A DNA stretch of 64,000 nucleotides from an uncultured Sulfitobacter sp. (GCF_947500075.1 NZ_CANMQS010000002.1:434001-498000); one strand, 5' to 3'. Shown: positions 44,001 through 52,691, numbered from the stretch's first letter. Program-made: numbers and translations. The notes: generated by a model not told the origin, from the sequence alone.

Positions 44001-45539
44001 TTACCGTTTGAGGTGGATGTTGAAGCGGGCGCGCAGGGCGGCATCGAGGGCTGGGTCGAAGGCGGCGCGGGAAGGTTCGGACAGGATGGTTTCCTTGCGG
44101 GCGCGGGCGGTTTCGATCAGGTCGGGTTTGCCGTTTTCCTCCCACTCCTTGGGAGAGTTGCGGTTGCCGTAGGTGGGGTAGACGTGGTCCTGCTCCATCC
44201 GGGCCAGCGTCTGTTCGGTGCCAAGGTAATGTCCCGGCCCCCCCATGCAGACCTGGCGCATCTGGTCGAGTGCCAGGGTTTCCTCGGTCACTTCGATGCC
44301 ACGGACGCAGCGCAGGGCCTGGCCGATGATGTCATCCCCCAGGATCAGGGATTCGTGGCAGAAGCCCAACAGGGAGGCGTGCATGCCTGCGGCTTCATAG
44401 ACCATGTTCAGCCCCGACAGCCCCGCCATCACGTTGGAGCACATCTGTTCCCATCCGGCCTGCATGTCCGGCAGTTTGCTGTCGGCGATGCCGGCAGCAG
44501 CGCCGCCCGGCAGGCCGTAGAACTTGTGCATCTGCGAACAGCCTGCCGTCAGCAGCGCCTGTTCGCCCGATCCGCCTGTCATCGCGCCGGTGCGCAGGTC
44601 CAGACCGAAAGGCCAGGTGCCAAAGACCGCCGGGTGGCCGGGGGACACGGCGTTCACATAGACCAGCCCCGCAAGGCATTCCGCCACCGCCTGCACAATC
44701 GCGCCTGCCACGGTCGAGGGAGCTGTGGCCCCGGCCATACCGGCAGAGAGCAGCAGGATCGGCATGCCGCCTTTGATACAGGCCTCCATCACTTCGCAGC
44801 TTTCGGTCGCGAATTTCATCGGCGGGACCACGAAACAGTTGGAGTTGGAGACAAACGGGCGTTCGCGCCACGCCGCTTCACCGCCTGCGATCATGTGCAG
44901 CATTTCCAGCGCTTCGGGCACGTAGGCAGGATCGGTGAACGACGCGCCAATCTGCTTGGTGGTGCCCGAACAGCAGGCGTAGATCGTATTGAGGTCCAGT
45001 TCCAGGTTGTCGGTCACATCGCGGGCCACCATGGGGCGCTGCACGAAGTGGATATTATCGAGCCGGTCGCAGATGCGCGCGGCATCGTGCAGGTCCTGCA
45101 AGGTGCTGTGCCGGTAGGTGCGGCCGTCCGGTTCGACCATGTTCACCGCAGCCCCCGCAGTGCCGTAGTGCACACGGGTGCCTGAAAGGTGCAGATCATG
45201 GGCGGGATCGCGGGCGGGAAAGACCACTTCGCGGTTGGCGCGGGTCAGCATGTCTTCGACCAGCGCGCGGGGGAAACGGATGCGGCCATCCTCCCCCTCA
45301 ATCGCACCTGCGCCAGTCAGATACGCAACACCCGAGGGCGGCGCGTCTGCCAGACCAATGGTCTCCAACGCATCAAGGGCGGCGGTGTGAATGGCCTGCA
45401 CATCCGCGTCAGAGAGCGGCTTGTAGGTGCCGCCTTCCATGCCGGGGCGGATGGGGCGCAGATGATCGGGCAGGGCTTTGGCGCGGGCGGCACGGCGGGC
45501 CGCACGGCCGCCGCTGCGCATGGGGGAAAGTTCAGTCAT
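44001..45539 (-). CDS. MttB-family (trimethylamine/quaternary amine) methyltransferase, non-pyrrolysine
   Basis: A 512-residue member of the MttB superfamily. The gene reads through without an in-frame amber codon, so it lacks pyrrolysine and belongs to the MtgB-like branch that demethylates quaternary amines such as glycine betaine. Family stretches include YGTAGAAVNMVEPDGRTY, SGTTKQIGASF, NSNCFVVPPMKFATE, and GGPGHYLGTEQTLARMEQDHVYPTYGNR. A corrinoid protein and a second methyltransferase, needed for the full pathway, are not adjacent. ATG 45539 is chosen; earlier codons read unnaturally. It is divergent from the porin gene. Confidence 0.85.
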   Translation of the reverse strand: MTELSPMRSGGRAARRAARAKALPDHLRPIRPGMEGGTYKPLSDADVQAIHTAALDALETIGLADAPPSGVAYLTGAGAIEGEDGRIRFPRALVEDMLTRANREVVFPARDPAHDLHLSGTRVHYGTAGAAVNMVEPDGRTYRHSTLQDLHDAARICDRLDNIHFVQRPMVARDVTDNLELDLNTIYACCSGTTKQIGASFTDPAYVPEALEMLHMIAGGEAAWRERPFVSNSNCFVVPPMKFATESCEVMEACIKGGMPILLLSAGMAGATAPSTVAGAIVQAVAECLAGLVYVNAVSPGHPAVFGTWPFGLDLRTGAMTGGSGEQALLTAGCSQMHKFYGLPGGAAAGIADSKLPDMQAGWEQMCSNVMAGLSGLNMVYEAAGMHASLLGFCHESLILGDDIIGQALRCVRGIEVTEETLALDQMRQVCMGGPGHYLGTEQTLARMEQDHVYPTYGNRNSPKEWEENGKPDLIETARARKETILSEPSRAAFDPALDAALRARFNIHLKR

Positions 45540-45996
45540 ATCGGGTGTCCATTTTTGGAAATCAGGGAAGGGTGACGCGCGCCTCTTCCGGCGCCCCCCG
45601 CGCTGCACGGCCCCGCGGCGCACCGATGGTACGCTCAACCCGTATGACGATGCAGCGGTCTGCCTTCATCTGGCCTCCTGACTGTTTCAGCAGACAAAAA
45701 TCCCCAGACCCCGGCTTTTCCGTTTGCGACGCGTCGACCTGTTTGCGACCCGTGCAGGTGCAGCAAATGCCTGAAAAAGATGCAGCATCCGGGAAATACT
45801 ACCTGAACGGGCGGATTTTGGCTCAAAACCGGGTCAAATGAGCGCAAAAAATCGCTGATCGGGATGCTGTGAATTGATCACGGGGGAACATGCACCCATG
45901 TGTAGCAGTGAGCAGATGAAAACCCGTTTGCGCGCAGGCGCGCGCGTGAGCGATCAGCACGTGTAACGGCACGTCTCACAAGGAATGGAGCAAGAA
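45540..45996. other. divergent region between mttB-like and porin genes
   Basis: About 455 bases without a gene. It carries a tandem 13-base direct repeat (45722-45753) likely to be an operator, and upstream sequences for the porin gene with GGAG six bases before its ATG. A 98-codon frame over 45545-45841 crosses the repeats and is probably chance. Confidence 0.5.
45722..45753 (+). repeat. direct repeat GTTTGCGAC(G/C)CGT, period 19
   Basis: GTTTGCGACGCGT (45722-45734) and GTTTGCGACCCGT (45741-45753) differ at one base and are 19 bases apart. They lie about 190 bases upstream of the mttB-like start and 245 upstream of the porin start; a regulator binding two half-sites nearly two turns apart is plausible. 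Confidence 0.5.
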
Positions 45997-46608
45997 ATGA
46001 CTTTTGGCACCACACCACGCCGCGTTACAGGAATGGCGGCGGGCCTTCTGGCCGCAACAACATTTGCCTCCGCAGCGCTGGCGGGAAGCGTCGGACAGCC
46101 GGCAGAAGCGCCAGTGGTCAGCGCACCCCCCCCGGTTCAGGCATACGATTCACAAAGCTGGACGGGCTTTTATGTCGGTTTGCAGCTGGGCTACGGCGAG
46201 ATAGATGGCGGCGGCCTGAGCGGCGACAACGAGATTTTTGGTTTCCACTCCGGTTACGACCATGACTTTGGCGATTTCGTTCTGGGTGGCGAGGTCGACT
46301 TTGACCAGACCAGCATCAGCCTGAACGGGGGGGCAGCCACAGCGGACACTGTGGGGCGTCTGAAGGTCAAGGGCGGTTACGATCTTGGCAACACGCTGGT
46401 TTACGGCACCGTCGGATATGCCTTCGCTGACACCTCTGTCGGGGATGAAAGCGCGCCGTTCTTCGGCATCGGGGCAACCTACCGGATGAACAATGGCTAC
46501 AGCATTGGTGCGGAGCTGCTGGAGCACAGGTTTGACGACGTCGGCGGTGTGCCGGGTCTGGATCTTGATGCGACAACCCTGACCATTCGCGGCTCCTTGC
46601 GGTTCTGA
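45997..46608 (+). CDS. outer-membrane beta-barrel (porin-family) protein
   Basis: A 203-residue protein with a signal peptide (residues ~1-30, ending ALA), a short Pro-rich linker, then an eight-strand-type barrel: WTGFYVGLQLGYGEIDG, HDFGDFVLGGEVDFDQT, GRLKVKGGYDLGNTLVYGTVGYAFAD, and a C-terminal strand ending in RGSLRF with the terminal Phe needed for outer-membrane insertion. It resembles Omp25/Omp31-like small barrels. ATG 45997 is chosen (GGAG six bases upstream); an ATG four codons earlier has no usable spacing. A very strong terminator follows. Confidence 0.88.
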   Translation: MTFGTTPRRVTGMAAGLLAATTFASAALAGSVGQPAEAPVVSAPPPVQAYDSQSWTGFYVGLQLGYGEIDGGGLSGDNEIFGFHSGYDHDFGDFVLGGEVDFDQTSISLNGGAATADTVGRLKVKGGYDLGNTLVYGTVGYAFADTSVGDESAPFFGIGATYRMNNGYSIGAELLEHRFDDVGGVPGLDLDATTLTIRGSLRF

Positions 46609-46630
46609 CCCCCCGGAACTTGAAGCTGCA

Positions 46631-46668
46631 AAGCCGAGGCACCCCCCAGTGCCTCGGCTTCTTTTTTG
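46631..46668 (+). terminator. strong terminator between porin and aminotransferase genes
   Basis: A perfect 12-bp stem (AAGCCGAGGCAC/GTGCCTCGGCTT) with a 6-base loop is followed by CTTTTTTG. It ends one base before the stop of the convergent aminotransferase gene and may serve both. Confidence 0.9.
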
Positions 46669-47838
46669 TCAGGTCTGGCGTTCCGCAAAGGTGCACAGGG
46701 CGCGCAGGGCCTGTTCAAACCGCGTATCCTCCACTGTCATCGCCACCCGGATATGGCCTGCGGCGGCGGCACCGAAGCTTTCGCCCGGCATCACTGCGAT
46801 CTGTTCGGCGTCGAGCAGCGCATTGGCAAAGCCTTCGCCGCTCATCCCGGTGCTGCGCACGTCCAGCATCAGGTACATTGCCCCCTGTGCAGGCACCAAA
46901 GCCACCGCATTCTGCCCTGCCAGCACCTTTTGCGCGATGGCGCGGCGGCGGCGGAAGGGGGCGGCGATGTCATCTTCAAACGCGGTGCCCTGATCGAGGG
47001 CAAAGCGCGCGGCGTCCTGAATGAAACCCGGCACACCGTAGGTGGTATGGGTGGCGAGGTTGATCAGATGGTCCACCATATCCACCGGGCCCAGGACCCA
47101 GCCGATGCGCGACCCGGTCATGGCGTGGGATTTGGACATGGAGCCCACCACGAGGGTACGCCCCTCCATCCCCGGCAGCGCACGGGGAGAGATATGCGCC
47201 CCCTCCCACACCTGCGTGTCGTAGACCTCATCCGAGATCAGCCAGAGATCGTGATCCTTGCAGACCTGCGCGATCCCGTCCAGCGTGGCGCGGGAGTAGA
47301 CCACGCCGGTGGGGTTGTTGGGGGAGTTGATCAGCAGGGTTTTGGCACCAGCCGCCTGGGCCGCGATGTCAGCGGCATTGGGTTGGAACGCCTGTTCGGG
47401 GTGGGCCGGGATCGCCACAGGGTCCGCGCTGACCCCGCGCAGGGTACCGGGGTAGGTGGCATAGAAGGGATCGATATAGAGCGCGCGGTCACCGGGATTG
47501 AGCGTGGCGAAATGCGCCGCATAAAGCGCCGATTGCCCGCCCGGTGTGATCATCACGTTGTCGCGGGTGGTGGGCACGCCGGTGCGCGCGGTGACACGGG
47601 CTGCAATCGCGTCGCGCAAGGCGGGCGTGCCGGGGATGGAGGCGTAGCCAGTATGCCCGGACAGCGCCGCACGGTGCATGTCTTGCAGGATGGGGGCGGC
47701 AGTGCGGATGTCATGCTCGCCAATGGTGAGTTCGGTCACGGCAACCCCGTCCGCGATCATCGCGCGCGCGCGGTTGAACACGTCCCAGCCGTCGGACCCG
47801 CCGCCAAGGATGTTACTGATGCGATTTGATGCCTGCAT
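46669..47838 (-). CDS. class I/II pyridoxal-phosphate aminotransferase
   Basis: A 389-residue fold-type I enzyme. Visible motifs: LTIGEHD, GYASIPGTPALRDAIAARV, LLINSPNNPTGVVYSRATL, DEVYDTQVWEG, and the PLP-lysine motif VGSMSKSHAMTGSRIGW. The C-terminal Arg lies in AAAGHIRVAMTV. The substrate cannot be told from sequence; it is a different subfamily from the aminotransferase at 25.0-26.2 kb. It is divergent from the cysS unit, sharing a 220-base upstream region. Confidence 0.83.
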   Translation of the reverse strand: MQASNRISNILGGGSDGWDVFNRARAMIADGVAVTELTIGEHDIRTAAPILQDMHRAALSGHTGYASIPGTPALRDAIAARVTARTGVPTTRDNVMITPGGQSALYAAHFATLNPGDRALYIDPFYATYPGTLRGVSADPVAIPAHPEQAFQPNAADIAAQAAGAKTLLINSPNNPTGVVYSRATLDGIAQVCKDHDLWLISDEVYDTQVWEGAHISPRALPGMEGRTLVVGSMSKSHAMTGSRIGWVLGPVDMVDHLINLATHTTYGVPGFIQDAARFALDQGTAFEDDIAAPFRRRRAIAQKVLAGQNAVALVPAQGAMYLMLDVRSTGMSGEGFANALLDAEQIAVMPGESFGAAAAGHIRVAMTVEDTRFEQALRALCTFAERQT

Positions 47839-47897
47839 GAGATGCCCCTTCGTCTTTGGCGCAGGGGCGCAGAGGTGGTTTGATTCGTCAATTGTCC

Positions 47898-47926
47898 TTG
47901 ACCCAATGCCCCCCGGCGGTTAGGCA
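47898..47926 (+). promoter_or_regulatory. candidate promoter of the cysS unit
   Basis: TTGACC (47898-47903) and TTAGGC or TAGGCA (starting 47920/47921) are 16-17 bases apart. Initiation 6-8 bases further would fall at or within a base or two of the ATG of the Cys-rich leader ORF, making it leaderless. Confidence 0.45.
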
Positions 47927-47932
47927 CGGCGC

Positions 47933-47977
47933 ATGACCAAGCTGACCACAATTATCTGTTGCAAGATTACCTGCTGA
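47933..47977 (+). CDS. Cys-rich leader peptide upstream of cysS, 14 aa
   Basis: A 14-codon ORF encoding MTKLTTIICCKITC lies 86 bases before cysteinyl-tRNA synthetase. Three of its last six residues are Cys, two adjacent and one directly before the stop. No clear Shine-Dalgarno is seen; a candidate -10 ends six or seven bases before the ATG, so it may be translated leaderless. The likely role is to let ribosomes stall when Cys-tRNA is short and so control cysS. Leaderless polycysteine ORFs with such a role are known in mycobacteria; here it is inference. Confidence 0.5.
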   Translation: MTKLTTIICCKITC

Positions 47978-47986
47978 GATATTCCT

Positions 47987-48039
47987 CGCGGGCGGCTGTT
48001 CATGTCCATCTGATTTTTTGAACCTGTAGCATGCCCGCG
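47987..48039 (+). promoter_or_regulatory. stem-loop between the leader ORF and cysS
   Basis: CGCGGGC (47987-47993) pairs with GCCCGCG (48033-48039); inside, GCT/AGC and GTTCA/TGAAC can also pair. The stem starts ten bases after the leader stop codon, where a stalled ribosome would cover it. It is not followed by a T run, so it would act by means other than simple intrinsic termination. Confidence 0.4.
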
Positions 48040-48063
48040 CCCTAATTGCGTAAGGACGCCGCC

Positions 48064-49458
48064 ATGACCCGTGATCTGACGATCAAGCTGTACAATACCA
48101 AGACCCGGAAGAAGGAGGTTTTCACCCCGATTTCGGAGGATGATGTACGGATGTATGTCTGTGGCCCGACGGTCTATGACCGCGCCCATATCGGCAACGC
48201 GCGGCCTGTGATTGTGTTTGACGTCTTGTACCGGCTGCTGCGGGAGGTTTATGGCGCGGAGCACGTGACCTATGTGCGCAATATCACGGATGTGGATGAC
48301 AAGATCAACGCGCGCGCCGCCGAAAGCGGGCGGGAGATTGGCGAGATCACCCAGGAGACCACGCGCTGGTTTCTGGAGGACATGGGCGCGGTGGGGGCCT
48401 TGCAGCCTTCGATCCGCGGGGGCGATCATGAGCGCGCGATGCCCCGCGCCACCGCCTATATCGCGCCGATGGTGGCGATGATCGAAGATCTGATCGCCAA
48501 GGGGCACGCTTATGAGGCGGAGGGGCATGTGTTGTTCCGCGTGCGGTCCTACGAGGCCTATGGCGCGCTGTCGGGGCGGTCTGTGGATGACATGATCGCA
48601 GGTGCACGGGTTGAGGTCGCGCCTTACAAGGAAGACCCGATGGATTTCGTGATGTGGAAGCCCTCGGATGCGGACACACCCGGATGGGACTCGCCTTGGG
48701 GCCGGGGGCGTCCGGGGTGGCATATCGAATGCTCGGCCATGGCGGAGGCGCTGTTGGGCTCCCGGTTTGACATTCACGGCGGTGGCAACGATCTGACCTT
48801 CCCGCACCATGAGAACGAGATCGCGCAGTCGGTCTGCGCAGGGCATGATTTTGCCAACGTCTGGATGCACAACGAGATGTTGCAGGTCGAGGGCAAGAAG
48901 ATGTCCAAGTCGCTGGGCAATTTCTTTACCGTGCGGGACTTGCTGGATCAGGGCGTGCCGGGGGAGGTGATCCGGTTTGTGTTTTTGTCCACGCATTACC
49001 GCAAGCCGATGGATTGGACGGAGAAGAAGCGGGGTGAGGCGGAGAAGACCTTGCGGAAGTGGTACGAGCAGGTGGCTGGCGCGGAGACCGGGCCGGTTTC
49101 CGGCACCGTGCTGGGATTGCTGGGGGATGACTTGAACACCCACGGCGTTCTGACCGCTTGCCATGCGATGTCGGCAGAGAACGATGTGAGCGGGCTGCGG
49201 GCGGCGCTTGGGATCACGGGATTGCTAGGCGACCAGATCCCGGATTGGGCCGTGGCCAAGGGTTTTGATCTGACGGAATACGAAGGGTTCCTGTCGGATG
49301 CCCGTGCCACTGCGATGGAGACCAAGGATTTTGCCGCAGTTGACCGCATCAAGGCGATGCTGCTGGCCGCCGGGGTGGAAGTGCAGATGAGCAAGGACGG
49401 GGTCACGTTGAAGGCCGGACCGGATTTTGATGCAGATAAGTTGGATGTGGTCGGATGA
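48064..49458 (+). CDS. cysS: cysteinyl-tRNA synthetase
   Basis: A 464-residue class Ia synthetase. The zinc Cys and HIGH-type motif are in [19 protein letters not shown] (MYVCGPT), further zinc ligands in GWHIECSAM and [11 protein letters not shown], and the KMSKS loop in [15 protein letters not shown] 48064 has AAGGA seven bases upstream; a TTG at 48046 is unlikely. A Cys-rich leader ORF lies before it. The gene ends 115 bases before cimA, with a tandem repeat in between. Function is secure. Confidence 0.96.
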   Translation: MTRDLTIKLYNTKTRKKEVFTPISEDDVRMYVCGPTVYDRAHIGNARPVIVFDVLYRLLREVYGAEHVTYVRNITDVDDKINARAAESGREIGEITQETTRWFLEDMGAVGALQPSIRGGDHERAMPRATAYIAPMVAMIEDLIAKGHAYEAEGHVLFRVRSYEAYGALSGRSVDDMIAGARVEVAPYKEDPMDFVMWKPSDADTPGWDSPWGRGRPGWHIECSAMAEALLGSRFDIHGGGNDLTFPHHENEIAQSVCAGHDFANVWMHNEMLQVEGKKMSKSLGNFFTVRDLLDQGVPGEVIRFVFLSTHYRKPMDWTEKKRGEAEKTLRKWYEQVAGAETGPVSGTVLGLLGDDLNTHGVLTACHAMSAENDVSGLRAALGITGLLGDQIPDWAVAKGFDLTEYEGFLSDARATAMETKDFAAVDRIKAMLLAAGVEVQMSKDGVTLKAGPDFDADKLDVVG

Positions 49459-49484
49459 GTAGGGTTTTTGAGGCTAAGTGCGTT

Positions 49485-49558
49485 GGCGCGTGGTGCGTTG
49501 ACGCGTGGTGGGGTGGCGCGTGGTGGGGTGGCGCGTGGTGGGTTGGCACCCACCCTAC
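49485..49558 (+). repeat. four 15-bp tandem repeats plus hairpin before cimA
   Basis: Four units of GGCGCGTGGTGGGGT or close variants occupy 49485-49544. The last runs into GGTGGGT-TGGC-ACCCACC, a 7-bp hairpin, ending CACCCTACG. The array sits directly upstream of the cimA Shine-Dalgarno (GGGGAGG). The hairpin with its CCCTACG end resembles dispersed repeats of roseobacters (recalled). Confidence 0.75.
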
Positions 49559-49573
49559 GTGGGGAGGTGGGTC

Positions 49574-51196
49574 ATGAAATCCCGCCTCTCTCTCTTCGAC
49601 ACCACCCTGCGCGACGGGCAGCAAACCCAGGGGGTGCAATTCTCCACCGAGGAGAAGCAACAGATCGCCGAAGCGCTCGACGCGCTCGGCGTGGATTATA
49701 TCGAAGGCGGCTGGCCGGGGGCGAACCCCACGGACAATGCCTTCTTTGACCACGCCCCCAAGACCCGCGCCAAGATGACGGCTTTTGGCATGACCAAACG
49801 GCCCGGTATCTCGGCCCAGAACGACGATGTGCTGGCCGCCGTGATGAACGCGGGCACTGCATCGGTCTGTCTGGTGGGCAAGACCCATGAGTTCCACGTC
49901 ACCACCGCGCTGGGCATCTCGCTTGAGGAAAACCTGGGCCTGCTGCGCGACAGCGTTGCGCATCTGGTGGCCAGTGGCCGTGAGGCGCTGTTTGATGCGG
50001 AGCATTTCTTTGACGGCTACAAAGCCAATCCCGACTATGCGCTGCAATGCCTGCATGCGGTGAAGGATGCAGGCGCGCGCTGGGTTGTGTTGTGTGACAC
50101 CAACGGCGGCACTTTGCCTGCGGATGTGGGGCGGATCACGGGCGAGGTGATTGCGTCCGGCATTCCCGGTGACTATCTTGGCATCCACACCCACAACGAC
50201 ACTGAAAACGCGATTGCCAACACGCTGGCCGCTGTCGACGCGGGCGCGCGGCAGATCCAGGGCACACTCAATGGGCTGGGCGAGCGCTGTGGCAATGCGA
50301 ACCTCACCACATTGATCCCGATCCTGCTGCTGAAAGAACCCTATGCGAGCCTTTATGACACCGGGATCACCCGCGAAGCGCTGGCAGGGCTGACACGGAC
50401 CAGCCGGATGCTGGACGAGATCCTCAACCGGGTGCCGCATAAGCAGGCGGCCTTTGTGGGATCAGCAGCATTCGCGCATAAGGCGGGGCTACACGCCAGC
50501 GCGATCCTCAAGGACCCCACGACCTATGAGCATATTGACCCGGCTGAGGTGGGCAATGCGCGGATCATCCCCATGTCCAATCAGGCCGGGCAATCCAATC
50601 TGCGGCGGCGGCTGGCGGAAGCGGGCATCGACGTGCCCAAGGGCGATCCGGCGCTGGGCGAAATCCTCACGGCGGTCAAAGCGCGGGAAGCGGAGGGCTA
50701 TGCCTATGACACGGCTCAGGCGAGTTTCGAACTGCTGGCCCGCGACGTGCTGGGGCAGTTGCCCGCGTTTTTCGAGGTCAAACGCTACCGGGTGACGGTG
50801 GAGCGGCGGAAGAACAAATACGACAAGATGGTCAGCCTGTCCGAGGCTGTGGTGGTCGTGAAGGTGGACGGGCAAAAGCGCCAATCCGTCAGCGAAAGCA
50901 TGGATGATGCAGGCACCGACCGCGGCCCGGTGAACGCGCTGGCCAAGGCGCTGGCCAAGGATCTGGGGCAATATTCGGCGATGCTTGAAGACATGCGGCT
51001 GGTGGATTTCAAAGTGCGCATCACCCAGGGCGGTACTGAGGCGGTCACACGGGTCATAATCGACAGTGAAGACGGGCAGGGGCGGCGCTGGTCCACTGTC
51101 GGCGTCAGCGCCAACATAATTGATGCGAGCTTTCAGGCGCTGCTGGAAGCGATCCAGTGGAAGCTGATCCGCGATACTGAAGAGGCCACCCCATGA
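49574..51196 (+). CDS. cimA: (R)-citramalate synthase
   Basis: A 540-residue member of the isopropylmalate synthase family with the citramalate synthase pattern: an N-terminal TIM barrel starting LFDTTLRDGQQTQGVQFS, metal-binding HTHNDTENAIANTLAAVDAG, QGTLNGLGERCGNANL, and a C-terminal regulatory LeuA dimerisation domain (about residues 400-530). It makes citramalate from pyruvate and acetyl-CoA for isoleucine synthesis. ATG 49574 follows GGGGAGG; the longer frame reads through the tandem repeat. It overlaps the methyltransferase gene by ATGA. Function is confident by family. Confidence 0.9.
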   Translation: MKSRLSLFDTTLRDGQQTQGVQFSTEEKQQIAEALDALGVDYIEGGWPGANPTDNAFFDHAPKTRAKMTAFGMTKRPGISAQNDDVLAAVMNAGTASVCLVGKTHEFHVTTALGISLEENLGLLRDSVAHLVASGREALFDAEHFFDGYKANPDYALQCLHAVKDAGARWVVLCDTNGGTLPADVGRITGEVIASGIPGDYLGIHTHNDTENAIANTLAAVDAGARQIQGTLNGLGERCGNANLTTLIPILLLKEPYASLYDTGITREALAGLTRTSRMLDEILNRVPHKQAAFVGSAAFAHKAGLHASAILKDPTTYEHIDPAEVGNARIIPMSNQAGQSNLRRRLAEAGIDVPKGDPALGEILTAVKAREAEGYAYDTAQASFELLARDVLGQLPAFFEVKRYRVTVERRKNKYDKMVSLSEAVVVVKVDGQKRQSVSESMDDAGTDRGPVNALAKALAKDLGQYSAMLEDMRLVDFKVRITQGGTEAVTRVIIDSEDGQGRRWSTVGVSANIIDASFQALLEAIQWKLIRDTEEATP

Positions 51197-51918
51197 CTGT
51201 TGATCCCATGGCGGCTTTCTTCAAACTTCACAGTGACCTGCCGCGCGAAGGGCCGGGGGAAGCGGCCGATATCCGTTGGGCAGCACAGATGCTGGACCTG
51301 AAACCGAATGCGGTGATTGCGGATGTGGCCTCCGGCCCCGGTGGTGACATTGGGGCCTTGCTGGAGGTGGCGCCGCAGGGCCATGTGACGGCGCTGGACA
51401 AGACCGCGCATTTTGTGGACGCGGCAAGGGCGCGCTGGTGCGATGACACGCGCGTGACCGTGCTGAAGGCGGATATGGCGCGGGTGATGAACGCATATGA
51501 TCTGATCTGGTGCGCCGGTGCGGTGTATTTTCTGGGGATCACGCCCGCGCTGACCGCCTGGAAGCGCAGCCTGCGCCCCGGCGGTGCGGTTGTGTTCAGC
51601 GAAGTGTGCTGGTTCACGGACACCCCGTCTGCCCGGCCCCGGCAGTTCTGGGAGGCGCAATACCCCGACATGACCGATGAAGCCGGGATTGCCGCGCGGA
51701 TTGAGGCGGCAGGATATGACCTGCTGTCCACCCGCCGTCTGTCTGATCAGGCGTGGGAGGACTACTTTGGCCCGCTGGATGCCCGGATTGCAGCCCTGCG
51801 CGACGGTGCGGATGCGGCGTTGGTGGCGGTGCTGGATGAAGCGGAAGAAGAGGCTGCCGTCTGGCGCGCGCACCGGGATGAATTTGGCTATCTGCTGAGC
51901 GTTGTGCGCCCGCGATGA
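51193..51918 (+). CDS. class I SAM-dependent methyltransferase
   Basis: A 241-residue methyltransferase with motif I ADVASGPGGDIGALLEVAP, an acidic residue at VTALDKTAHFVDAAR, and post-I VLKADMARVMNAYDLIWCAGAVYFLG. It resembles UbiE/COQ5-type fold members but has no ubi gene near; the substrate is unknown. It overlaps cimA and the following synthase-like gene by four bases each (ATGA), so all three are translated together. Confidence 0.8.
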   Translation: MTVDPMAAFFKLHSDLPREGPGEAADIRWAAQMLDLKPNAVIADVASGPGGDIGALLEVAPQGHVTALDKTAHFVDAARARWCDDTRVTVLKADMARVMNAYDLIWCAGAVYFLGITPALTAWKRSLRPGGAVVFSEVCWFTDTPSARPRQFWEAQYPDMTDEAGIAARIEAAGYDLLSTRRLSDQAWEDYFGPLDARIAALRDGADAALVAVLDEAEEEAAVWRAHRDEFGYLLSVVRPR

Positions 51919-52691
51919 GCGGTGACGCGGATTTCAACGCCTGCGCTGCCTTGGTCGAACGCGGCGATCCCTTGCGGTTCCGCGCGGTGATGGCTGCTCC
52001 ACTGGCGGCGCGCCGGGTATTGTTCCCGCTTTATGCCTTCAACATCGAAGTGGCCCGCGCGCCCTGGGTCACGCAGGAGGCGATGATCGCGGAGATGCGC
52101 CTGCAATGGTGGCGTGATGTGTGTGAAGAGATCGGCGCGGGCGGCCCGGTCCGGCGCCATGAAGTGGCGAGCCCGCTGGCCGCGGTGATGGACGCGGACA
52201 GTGCGGCGCTGCTGGATGAGCTGGCCGCCGCGCGGCGCTGGGACATTTACCGCGATCCCTTTGAAGATGAAGCGCATTTCGCCCGGTATCTGGATCAGAC
52301 GGCTGGCAATCTGGCCTGGGTGGCGGCAAAGACGCTGGGCCCGGCAGAGGAGCAGGTGGTGCGCGATGCGGCCTTTGCGAGCGGCGTTGCCGCATGGCTT
52401 GCCGCGATCCCGGCGCTGGAAGAGCGCGGCCGTGTGCCGCTGCTGGACGGGACGGCTGCGGGGGTCAGGGCGCTGGCGCAGGAAGGGCTGGACCGGTTGG
52501 CAAAGGCGCGGGCGCGACGGCGCGCGGTGTCGGCTGCTGCGCGGCCTGCGGTCTATCATGTGGGCGCGGCGGCAGCGGTGCTGAAAGCAGCGGTGGCTGA
52601 TCCGATGGCGGTGGCGGAGGGGGGGCTGCCGGATCCTGTCGAAAGCGACCGGATTGGTTTGCCGCTCAGGGTATTCGCCGGGCGCTGGTAG
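51915..52691 (+). CDS. squalene/phytoene synthase family protein without catalytic Asp motifs
   Basis: A 258-residue all-helical protein of the isoprenoid synthase fold (YAFNIEVARAPWVTQEAMIAEMRLQWWRDV). The family's first and second DxxxD motifs are not seen, and the second region reads YLDQTAGNLAWVAAKTLG. It is therefore closer to the NDUFAF6-type, non-catalytic branch linked to respiratory complex I assembly than to phytoene or squalene synthases. No carotenoid genes are near. It overlaps the methyltransferase by four bases, and its stop codon TAG lies in a palindromic repeat. Confidence 0.75.
   Translation: MSGDADFNACAALVERGDPLRFRAVMAAPLAARRVLFPLYAFNIEVARAPWVTQEAMIAEMRLQWWRDVCEEIGAGGPVRRHEVASPLAAVMDADSAALLDELAAARRWDIYRDPFEDEAHFARYLDQTAGNLAWVAAKTLGPAEEQVVRDAAFASGVAAWLAAIPALEERGRVPLLDGTAAGVRALAQEGLDRLAKARARRRAVSAAARPAVYHVGAAAAVLKAAVADPMAVAEGGLPDPVESDRIGLPLRVFAGRW

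Noticed and set aside
44001-45539. Pyrrolysine-containing trimethylamine methyltransferase
   Set aside because: No in-frame amber codon occurs in the gene, and no pyrrolysine genes are near.
45545-45841. 98-codon plus-strand ORF between mttB-like and porin genes
   Set aside because: No ribosome-binding site, crosses the direct repeats, composition unlike neighbours.
49505-49573. N-terminal extension of cimA through the tandem repeat
   Set aside because: It would encode a VVGWR-type repeat foreign to the family; ATG 49574 has a good ribosome-binding site and the family N-terminus.
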